A stretch of 8,364 bases of DNA from Bacteroidales bacterium. Its GTDB lineage: Bacteria; Bacteroidota; Bacteroidia; Bacteroidales; UBA12481. The notes beneath the pieces are model-generated. The model had not been told where the DNA came from. It ran no database searches and saw only the letters and a program-made list of their open reading frames with translations. Each line of letters opens with the position of its first letter. The first letter of the stretch is position 1. Shown piece by piece: positions 1 through 4,704 of this stretch. The stretch is taken from NCBI GenBank assembly GCA_021160155.1, contig JAGHDB010000152.1:1-8364 (forward strand). Direction: 5' to 3'. The position numbers and the translations under genes were made by a program.

Positions 1-1
1 C

Positions 2-652
2 ACCCGGATACTCAAAAACACCGGCATGGTTCCGGTTTTTAATCATCCTGATCCCGATACTGCCTTCAGGGTTGTTAAAGCCTGTTATGATGCCGGATTA
101 CACGTTTTTGAGTGGACCAACCGGGGTAATGAAGCCTTGTCGGTATTCAGGCAACTGGTCAAATCACGAAAGCATGATTTTCCCGAAATGCTTTTAGGAA
201 CAGGATCTGTGTATGATGGAGAGACTGCCCGAGAGTTCGTTTCGTTCGGTGCGGATTTCATTGTGAGCCCGGTTTTGGATCCCGGATTGGCCGATACATG
301 CAAACAGCTTGAAGTATTGTGGATTCCGGGGACAGGAACATTGACAGAAATATACCAGGCCCAGAAATGGGGAGCTGATATCATCAAGATCTTTCCGGCG
401 CAATCAATCGGAGGCCCTGAATTCGTAAAAGCCATCCTGGGTCCGATGCCCTGGGCACAAATCATGCCTACCGGTGGGGTGACTCCCGATCCGGATAACC
501 TCAAAGCCTGGTTTGATTCAGGGGTATGTGGTGTAGGAATGGGATCAAAACTTTTCACTAAATCCCTCGTTGAAAATTCTGATCCCGGACCATTATCCAA
601 AAAAATCCGCCAAACCCTGCAACTTATTGAATCCCTCAGAGTTACAAATTAA
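2..652 (+). CDS. eda: KDPG/KHG aldolase (2-dehydro-3-deoxy-phosphogluconate aldolase family), 5'-truncated by window edge
   Basis: Class I aldolase of the KDPG/KHG family. It cleaves 2-keto-3-deoxy-6-phosphogluconate to pyruvate and glyceraldehyde-3-phosphate in the cytoplasm, in Entner-Doudoroff or uronate catabolism. The frame is open through the left edge, and the codons before the ATG at 26 read TRILKNTG, which continues the usual family N-terminus, so that ATG is internal and the true start lies outside. Counting from it: the acid/base Glu is at residue 29 (VFEWTNRG), the Schiff-base Lys at 121 (DIIKIFPA), the phosphate-binding PTGGV at 148-152, and the C-terminal GVGMGSKLF segment at about 169-177. 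About 216 residues are visible, close to the full family length, so only a few are missing. Eda-type enzymes can be bifunctional with 4-hydroxy-2-oxoglutarate. Sugar-acid genes may lie upstream, but this window cannot show them. The gene converges with the peptidase, 18 bases between stops. Confidence 0.93.
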   Translation, partial: TRILKNTGMVPVFNHPDPDTAFRVVKACYDAGLHVFEWTNRGNEALSVFRQLVKSRKHDFPEMLLGTGSVYDGETAREFVSFGADFIVSPVLDPGLADTCKQLEVLWIPGTGTLTEIYQAQKWGADIIKIFPAQSIGGPEFVKAILGPMPWAQIMPTGGVTPDPDNLKAWFDSGVCGVGMGSKLFTKSLVENSDPGPLSKKIRQTLQLIESLRVTN

Positions 653-670
653 CTTACAGAAACCGGTTAT

Positions 671-2230
671 TTAAAACCTCCTTCTTCGCCTGTTAGGATC
701 CGGTTTTACATAAGGTTTACGGGGTAGTTTCTTATCTCTCATGGCGGCCTGGTAAACCAAAGCAGCCGTTATAATGGCGTTTTGCTTTAAATCACTCATC
801 AGTAACCGTTCGTAAGTATCCATAACGGTATGGTATCCCCGCCCGTATTCAATTTCATCCTGTATAAACTGGAAAGCCGGCAAACCCAGCGGATCAAACG
901 ACTGATGGTCGGTACCACCGGTATTGCGGATGGTCACCGTTGAACATCCCATATTGGCAAACGGTGCCAGCCAGGCTTCGAAAACCGGACGAATCATTTC
1001 GTTACCCTGTAGGTATATACCTCTGTATTTACCGGTTCCGTTATCCATATTGAAATAGACATCAAAATTCTCAAAGCCCGGTTTTAATTCGAGACTCTTC
1101 GGATCTCTCAGGTATTTCTCTACATATCCCCGTGATCCGTTCAAACCTTGCTCCTCACCACCCCAAAGGGCGATCCTGATGGTACGGCGGGGACTGATAC
1201 CCAGTTCTTTCAAAATACGCATGGTTTCCATCATCACTATGCAACCCGAGCCATTATCTGCGCCTCCGGTTCCACCATGCCATGAATCGAGATGGGCACC
1301 GATCAGTACTACCTGATCTTTCAGATCAGGATCTGTACCCGGAATTTCAGCCATGACGTTGGTCACATATTCACTTTTGAAAAATTTATTTTTAATATCG
1401 ATTTCCAGTTCAACCGGAACATCGTGTTTTAACAACCGAACAATACGACCGTGGGCTTCTATCGGAAGGTTGACTTCCGCAACAGGTTCTTTATCACCCG
1501 ATTTATAGCTGGTTCCGTTAGATCTGGGCACATTAAATTCTCCGGATCCATGAATAATAGCAGCAACCCCCTCGGATTTTAGAAACTCGGCGATCATCCG
1601 TCGGAGTTGCCGGGCTTTCATGTAGGCTGCATAATCAAAATTTCCCCTTCTGCTTCTTCCTCCGATACTTTCGGTAGTCAGCTCCTTCAACTCCTCATCC
1701 GTATAACGGGTGGCAAGAGGTTTAAAAGTAGGTGCATAAGTAGCCGTTGAGGGTAAAATGGCAATTTTACCCTTAAGTTTTCCTTTATAAGCATCGAGTT
1801 CTTCTTTTGATTTAACATCCATCAATACCGCTTCCGCTTTCACCAGGCCTTTGGTACTCCCTGTCCAGGCAATCGGATTGGCGGCAAATGAGCAATAATA
1901 TGGTTGGGTCATAGCTACATACGTTCTTTTATTATCCCATCCGCCCCTTGAAAACGGTCTGACCCGATCAATCACAACGTTTTGTAACCCGAACTCTTCA
2001 AATTTTGCCTTGACCCATTCATTGGCCCTTTTTTTACCGGTTGAAGCAGTTAACCGTGGTCCGATGTAATCGGTCAACCAAAAAGAAATATCCTCAATTT
2101 GAGATTTAGATTTTTCAAACTGCTTGATCTTATATATCATCTCAAGATCAACATGATCAGTCTGAGCGCCCATCCAGAACGGAATAAGCAGAAATAGCAG
2201 AATAGCAGATACTGGTTTTAGTTTCTTCAT
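671..2230 (-). CDS. Secreted M28-family zinc peptidase with PA-type insert (carboxypeptidase Q-like)
   Basis: Exported metallopeptidase of 519 residues. Residues 1-22 form a signal peptide: KK near the start, a hydrophobic stretch at 8-20, and likely cleavage in MGA|Q, the usual Bacteroidota Ala-Gln junction. It has no lipoprotein cysteine. Residues about 125-270 look like a protease-associated (PA) insert. The M28 core follows, with zinc ligands His313 (GAHLDSW), Asp325 (GADNGSG), catalytic Glu359 and ligand Glu360 (GGEEQG), Asp396 (NMDNG) and His467 (GYHTVMDT); the conserved DHQSF is at 441-445. All expected ligands are present, so it should be active, probably an amino- or dipeptidase in the periplasm or outside the cell. 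Substrate cannot be assigned. The C-terminus is odd: a basic tail ending in five arginines and Phe. No T9SS sorting domain is visible. It appears monocistronic, with a promoter-like box about 50 bases upstream of the ATG. Confidence 0.93.
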   Translation of the reverse strand: MKKLKPVSAILLFLLIPFWMGAQTDHVDLEMIYKIKQFEKSKSQIEDISFWLTDYIGPRLTASTGKKRANEWVKAKFEEFGLQNVVIDRVRPFSRGGWDNKRTYVAMTQPYYCSFAANPIAWTGSTKGLVKAEAVLMDVKSKEELDAYKGKLKGKIAILPSTATYAPTFKPLATRYTDEELKELTTESIGGRSRRGNFDYAAYMKARQLRRMIAEFLKSEGVAAIIHGSGEFNVPRSNGTSYKSGDKEPVAEVNLPIEAHGRIVRLLKHDVPVELEIDIKNKFFKSEYVTNVMAEIPGTDPDLKDQVVLIGAHLDSWHGGTGGADNGSGCIVMMETMRILKELGISPRRTIRIALWGGEEQGLNGSRGYVEKYLRDPKSLELKPGFENFDVYFNMDNGTGKYRGIYLQGNEMIRPVFEAWLAPFANMGCSTVTIRNTGGTDHQSFDPLGLPAFQFIQDEIEYGRGYHTVMDTYERLLMSDLKQNAIITAALVYQAAMRDKKLPRKPYVKPDPNRRRRRF

Positions 2231-2276
2231 AGCGTGATAATTATTAGTTAATCAGATAAATAGCTGTCATACAGTT

Positions 2277-2284
2277 CAAATGTA
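2277..2284 (-). promoter_or_regulatory. Bacteroidota -7 box for the M28 peptidase gene
   Basis: The minus strand reads TACATTTG, an exact match to the Bacteroidota sigma-ABfr -7 consensus TAnnTTTG, 46 bases upstream of the peptidase ATG. The -33 region at the expected distance (around 2304-2307) reads GTTT rather than TTTG, so that half is weak. The predicted 5' leader is about 40 bases, with no clear Shine-Dalgarno sequence. The hexamer tandem repeat begins about 50 bases further upstream. Confidence 0.55.
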
Positions 2285-2334
2285 ACAAACATTCGTTCCG
2301 AAAAAACTTTTCTATAACATATCATGCCAGAATT

Positions 2335-2420
2335 CACACCCACACCCACACCCACACCCACACTCACACCCACACTCACACCCACACTCACACCCACACT
2401 CACACCCACACTCACACCCA
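2335..2420. repeat. Hexamer tandem repeat with two-level structure (CACACC / CACACT)
   Basis: Fourteen perfect hexamers run from 2335 to 2418, followed by a partial CA. The first four are CACACC. The next ten alternate CACACT and CACACC, making five copies of a 12-base unit. This suggests an ancestral hexamer array in which a C-to-T variant arose and the resulting dimer then expanded. The minus strand is G-rich (GGGTGT units). The array lies between the peptidase promoter and the palindrome next to tRNA-Ser. Slipped-strand length change is expected for such an array, but it is not in a convincing coding frame. Confidence 0.97.
2339..2359 (-). other. Canonical G-quadruplex motif on the minus strand
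   Basis: CCC triplets at 2339, 2345, 2351 and 2357 give, on the minus strand, four G3 tracts separated by TGT loops, which is the G3-N3 pattern of a stable intramolecular quadruplex. Further G3 tracts follow every 12 bases (plus-strand positions 2369, 2381, 2393, 2405, 2417), nine in all. The motif is on the non-template strand upstream of the peptidase promoter. The same strand would appear in RNA if transcription runs past the tRNA. Folding is inferred from pattern only. Confidence 0.7.
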
Positions 2421-2431
2421 TCTCCGGGGTG

Positions 2432-2560
2432 CGCCAAAACCAGTTGTGATTAACCTCCTGCGGAGGTGTGCTTGTTGTTTTAGAACATCTGTCAAAACTT
2501 GCTTTGTCGCCGTTCTAAAACAACAAACCAGCTGCGTTTTTAATCACAACTGGCTTTGCG
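2432..2560. repeat. Large nested palindrome abutting the tRNA-Ser 3' end
   Basis: Two sets of perfect inverted arms are nested. The outer pair (2440-2453 with 2540-2553) is 14 bp; it extends outward to 2432 and 2560 with one bulge and one mismatch. The inner pair (2472-2486 with 2512-2526) is 15 bp around a 25-base loop. The left side also holds a 5-bp hairpin, CCTCC-TGC-GGAGG, at 2454-2466. The whole could fold into a roughly 129-base hairpin on either strand. It overlaps the last two bases of tRNA-Ser, so it would be the immediate 3' trailer of the tRNA transcript. On that strand the second outer arm is followed by TTTT, so a terminator role is possible. A MITE-like or REP-like element is the alternative. 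I see no transposase gene or target duplication. Confidence 0.85.
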
Positions 2561-2645
2561 GAGAAAGAGGGATTCGAACCCCCGGACCGCGTAAACGGTC
2601 AACGGTTTTCAAGACCGCCGCATTAGACCACTCTGCCATTTCTCC
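2559..2645 (-). tRNA. tRNA-Ser(TGA), decodes UCA
   Basis: An 87-base class II tRNA. The acceptor stem GGAGAAA pairs with TTTCTCC, with discriminator G at 2559. The D arm has a 3-bp GCA/TGC stem. The anticodon stem-loop has loop CTTGAAA, with anticodon TGA at plus positions 2609-2611. The long variable arm (GACCG / CGGTC), typical of serine, leucine and bacterial tyrosine tRNAs, is present. The T arm has loop TTCGAAT. The 3' CCA is not encoded; the bases after the discriminator on the minus strand are CAAAG, so CCA must be added by nucleotidyltransferase. Serine identity fits the G73 discriminator, the variable arm and the anticodon. It is a single tRNA, transcribed divergently from HU. Confidence 0.97.
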
Positions 2646-2650
2646 GCCGG

Positions 2651-2681
2651 CAAAAATAATACACTTTTATCGAATACGAAA
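2651..2681 (-). promoter_or_regulatory. Bacteroidota promoter for tRNA-Ser
   Basis: The minus strand shows a -7 box TATTTTTG (plus 2651-2658), an exact TAnnTTTG match, and a -33-like TTTC (plus 2678-2681) separated by 19 bases, the normal spacing. The -7 box ends only five bases before the mature tRNA 5' end at 2645, so the transcript should begin with almost no 5' leader. Confidence 0.7.
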
Positions 2682-2712
2682 CACTTCTTATCACCTGAAT
2701 TCATATAGTCTC

Positions 2713-2762
2713 AGGCAGACAACAGATTGCGTAGCTGGAGTCCAGAATCTGGAATTCTGCCT
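2713..2762. repeat. Nested imperfect hairpin between the tRNA-Ser and HU promoters
   Basis: Three nested stems lie within 50 bases: AGGCAGA (2713-2719) with TCTGCCT (2756-2762), CAGATT (2723-2728) with AATCTG (2746-2751), and CTGG (2735-2738) with CCAG (2742-2745) around an AGT loop. A 3x4 internal loop and a six-base bulge interrupt the helix, giving 17 bp in total. It lies upstream of both divergent promoters and is not followed by a U-tract, so it does not look like a terminator. It could be a small structured RNA, a protein-binding palindrome or a decayed mobile palindrome. No function is assigned. Confidence 0.7.
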
Positions 2763-2820
2763 TTGTCCCATCATTTTTCAGTAAATTCCATTAAAATTTC
2801 TCAATTTTTTAGCCCTGAAA

Positions 2821-2851
2821 TTTGGTCTGCATGGCAAATAGCCTATATTTG
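2821..2851 (+). promoter_or_regulatory. Strong Bacteroidota promoter for the HU gene
   Basis: This is a textbook sigma-ABfr promoter: -33 TTTG at 2821-2824, a 19-base spacer, and -7 TATATTTG at 2844-2851. Transcription should begin near 2856-2858, giving a leader of about 38 bases before the HU ATG. An inverted repeat AAATTTC (2794-2800) / GAAATTT (2817-2823) overlaps the -33 element and could be a binding site or simply AT-rich upstream DNA. Such a full match fits an abundant DNA-binding protein. Confidence 0.87.
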
Positions 2852-2894
2852 TACCACTATAGCAACTATTCACTAACCCATAAATACTGGTTAT

Positions 2895-3167
2895 ATGAAC
2901 AAAGCACAATTAATTGACGCAATCGCTAAGGATGCTAATTTAACCAAAGCCGACGCAAAAAGAGCTTTGGACGCATTCGTGAAAAACACTACTGAAACCC
3001 TTAAACAGGGAGGACGAGTAGCTCTTGTTGGTTTTGGTTCTTTTGGTGTTTCCCAAAGAAACGCACGAACCGGCCGTAATCCACAAACCGGTGCTCCGAT
3101 CAAAATCGCCGCCAAAAAAGTGGTTAAATTTAAACCTGGTGCCGAATTGACCAGCACTGTTAAGTAG
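2895..3167 (+). CDS. hup: HU-family DNA-binding protein
   Basis: Nucleoid-associated histone-like protein of 90 residues, the exact usual HU length. It binds DNA as a dimer, bends it without strong sequence preference, and supports compaction, replication and recombination. The N-terminal helices are at about 3-37 (MNKAQLIDAI start, typical of HU), followed by the conserved GFGSF core at 46-50. The DNA-binding beta arm is at about 52-75, carrying the signature RTGRNPQTG with the DNA-intercalating Pro63. The C-terminal helix ends PGAELTSTVK. The ATG at 2895 gives the canonical N-terminus. The gene has its own strong promoter and ends in an intrinsic terminator about 20 bases after the stop, so it is probably a monocistronic, highly expressed unit. 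Homodimeric HU, rather than IHF, is favoured by the family sequence, but some Bacteroidota carry several paralogues. Confidence 0.97.
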   Translation: MNKAQLIDAIAKDANLTKADAKRALDAFVKNTTETLKQGGRVALVGFGSFGVSQRNARTGRNPQTGAPIKIAAKKVVKFKPGAELTSTVK

Positions 3168-3186
3168 TGGTCAAAATGTATGATCC

Positions 3187-3215
3187 AGGGGGGTGCTTAG
3201 CACTCCCCTTTTTTT
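3187..3215 (+). terminator. Rho-independent terminator of the HU gene
   Basis: A 9-bp stem GGGGGGTGC (3188-3196) pairs with GCACTCCCC (3200-3208), including one G-U pair, around a TTA loop. It is extended by A3187-T3209 and followed by an unbroken run of seven T (3209-3215). This is a classical strong intrinsic terminator 20 bases after the HU stop. The next gene's ATG begins at 3216, directly after the last T. Confidence 0.93.
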
Positions 3216-3902
3216 ATGATGCAAAAGCTTATTAATTACCTTTCAACTTTCATGACTCCACAACGCTGGAAGACTTTGCAGCGTGTGGTTCTTGACCGGA
3301 GCCGCTACCTGACTGTAGTGCTTGAAGAGATTTATCAACCTCATAATGCCAGTGCGGTACTTCGCACCTGTGACTGCCTGGGCATTCAGGATGTATATAT
3401 TATTGAAGAACGGAACAAGTACACGTTGAATCCGGATGTAGAACTGGGTGCAGCACAATGGCTCACCCTCCACCGTTATAACGATCCTGACGGCAATAAT
3501 CTCGAAAAAGCCGTTCACAACCTGAGAACCAAAGGATACCGGATTGTAGCCACAACCCCCCATACGGATGATACAGAATTATTTGATTTTAATTTGTCAG
3601 CCGGACCGGTGGCGCTGTTTTTTGGTACTGAATTGAAAGGATTAAGCAAAGAAATGATCCACGCTGCGGATGAATACCTCAGAATTCCAATGTATGGTTT
3701 TACAGAAAGTTACAACATCTCTGTCTCAGCAGCCATCATCCTGAGCCATCTGGCTAAAGAACTTCATCTTTCAGACCTGCCCCGGAGATTAACGCAAACA
3801 GAACAGCAAAAGCTTCTTCTTGCATGGATCAGAAAAAGTGTCAAAAGTGCCGACCTGCTCGAACAAAAATTCAACCAACAGATGTCAGGCAAATCAGGCT
3901 GA
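3216..3902 (+). CDS. trmH: TrmH/SpoU-family RNA 2'-O-ribose methyltransferase
   Basis: SAM-dependent SPOUT methyltransferase, most like TrmH, which methylates the 2'-O of G18 in tRNA. It has 228 residues, close to E. coli TrmH. The three SpoU motifs are present: motif 1 NASAVLRTCD at 44-53 with the catalytic Arg50, motif 2 FFGTELKGLS at 135-144, and motif 3 GFTESYNISVSAA at 161-173, which forms the trefoil-knot SAM site. The start is uncertain. ATG 3216 and 3219 lie immediately after the HU terminator U-tract; ATG 3252 begins MTPQRWKTLQ, resembling the E. coli TrmH N-terminus. The longer form is kept because I recall similar N-terminal extensions in Bacteroidota homologues. No Shine-Dalgarno sequence is visible, and upstream is only the terminator. 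Other SpoU targets in rRNA cannot be excluded from sequence alone. Confidence 0.9.
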   Translation: MMQKLINYLSTFMTPQRWKTLQRVVLDRSRYLTVVLEEIYQPHNASAVLRTCDCLGIQDVYIIEERNKYTLNPDVELGAAQWLTLHRYNDPDGNNLEKAVHNLRTKGYRIVATTPHTDDTELFDFNLSAGPVALFFGTELKGLSKEMIHAADEYLRIPMYGFTESYNISVSAAIILSHLAKELHLSDLPRRLTQTEQQKLLLAWIRKSVKSADLLEQKFNQQMSGKSG

Positions 3903-3918
3903 TATCAATCATAATATA

Positions 3919-3948
3919 TTTCGATTTTAAAGAAAATCGTTACATTTG
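3919..3948 (+). promoter_or_regulatory. Promoter of the LytTR regulator gene with inverted repeat in the spacer
   Basis: The -7 box TACATTTG (3941-3948) matches TAnnTTTG exactly. A -33-like TTTC is at 3919-3922, 18 bases upstream. A perfect 7-bp inverted repeat CGATTTT / AAAATCG with a 4-base centre (3922-3939) almost fills the spacer, a position where a bound protein would block RNA polymerase. A possible Shine-Dalgarno AGGAA (3956-3960) lies 8 bases before the ATG at 3969. The predicted leader is only about 14 bases. Confidence 0.7.
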
Positions 3949-3968
3949 TCTTAATAGGAACCTCAACT

Positions 3969-4691
3969 ATGGCAACTAAACCGATGAATTGCATCATCAT
4001 AGAAGACTATGATGAATCACGTAAACTGGTAGAGATATTTGTGCACAAAACCCGTATGCTGCAATTAGTAGGCTCTTATGCCTCCGCTATTGAAGCCATT
4101 AATGACACCAAACAGACGGAAAAGATTGATTTGGTGTTATTGGATATCGAATTGCCTGAAATGTCAGGGATGGAATACCTTAAAACATTGACTTCAAAAC
4201 CGGTAGTAATCATTCTTTCTGCACAGGAGAAATATGCACTTGAAGCATTTGAGTACGATGTAACCGACTATATCCTGAAACCCATTACTTATTCAAGATT
4301 TTATAAAGCTGTGTCAAGAGCATATGCAAGATGGCGCAGGGATCAGAATATCCAGAAAATCCAGAATGAAATATTTGTCAGAAAAGGAGGTTCATTGATC
4401 CGTCTCCATTATGATGATATCCTCTGGATTGAATCGATGGAGAATTATGTATTGTTAATGACTGTCAATGAGAAGTTGACGGTTCATTTTACTTTACGAG
4501 CCCTTAATGAAAAACTTCCCGGAGATATTTTTCAACAGGTGCATCGATCCTATATTGTAAATCTGAACAAAATCAATCTCATACGAAGTAATTTCCTCTA
4601 TATCCCCGGTACCGGCGAAACCAAGAAAATTCCCATAGGCAAGTCATTCAAATCCCGGTTGGTCTCCAGTTTGAATTTGTTATCGAATTAA
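3969..4691 (+). CDS. LytTR-family DNA-binding response regulator
   Basis: Two-component response regulator of 240 residues. Residues 6-120 are a receiver domain: acidic pocket Glu12-Asp13, phosphoacceptor Asp59 (LLDIELP), switch Ser84, and Lys104 in the YILKPI motif, all intact. Residues about 135-236 form a LytTR DNA-binding domain (FVRKGG, DDILWIES, YVLL, VHRSYIVNLNKI), the AlgR/AgrA/LytR type. No histidine kinase gene lies in the window; in Bacteroidota the partner is often a LytS-like (His_kinase) membrane protein, sometimes encoded elsewhere. It has its own promoter and probably forms an operon with the aminotransferase 13 bases downstream. Targets are unknown. LytTR proteins usually bind paired direct repeats, so the inverted repeat in its own promoter is not an obvious autoregulatory site. 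Confidence 0.95.
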   Translation: MATKPMNCIIIEDYDESRKLVEIFVHKTRMLQLVGSYASAIEAINDTKQTEKIDLVLLDIELPEMSGMEYLKTLTSKPVVIILSAQEKYALEAFEYDVTDYILKPITYSRFYKAVSRAYARWRRDQNIQKIQNEIFVRKGGSLIRLHYDDILWIESMENYVLLMTVNEKLTVHFTLRALNEKLPGDIFQQVHRSYIVNLNKINLIRSNFLYIPGTGETKKIPIGKSFKSRLVSSLNLLSN

Positions 4692-4704
4692 TCAGACTAT
4701 CTCC

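Noticed and set aside
661..668. AACCGGTT palindrome between the convergent aldolase and peptidase genes as a terminator.
   Set aside because: It has no loop, no U-tract and only four bases per arm. An 8-base palindrome alone is not enough.
2324..2449. Small ORF of 41 codons starting ATG 2324 and running through the hexamer array as Thr-Pro/Thr-Leu repeats.
   Set aside because: It has no ribosome binding site, its content comes entirely from the tandem repeat, and it ends inside the palindrome. It is an open frame by composition rather than evidence of a gene.
2335..2560. CRISPR array, because of repeats and a GTTGTGATT string reminiscent of some Bacteroidota type II repeats.
   Set aside because: There are no evenly spaced 25-45 base repeats with unique spacers and no cas genes. 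The repeats are 6/12-base tandem units and inverted arms.
2432..2560. Integron attC site, since it is an imperfect palindrome of about the right length.
   Set aside because: The GTTRRRY and RYYYAAC core boxes do not appear at the arm ends, there is no cassette array and no integron integrase gene.
2421..2647. Attachment-site duplication of the tRNA end (TCTCCG at 2421-2426 and again at the tRNA 5' end).
   Set aside because: Only six bases match, it matches the 5' rather than the 3' tRNA end in direct orientation, and there is no integrase gene.
2446..2784. 112-codon plus-strand ORF spanning the palindrome, tRNA-Ser and the second hairpin.
   Set aside because: It runs antisense through a well-supported tRNA and two inverted repeats, has Cys-rich low-quality composition and resembles no family I know.
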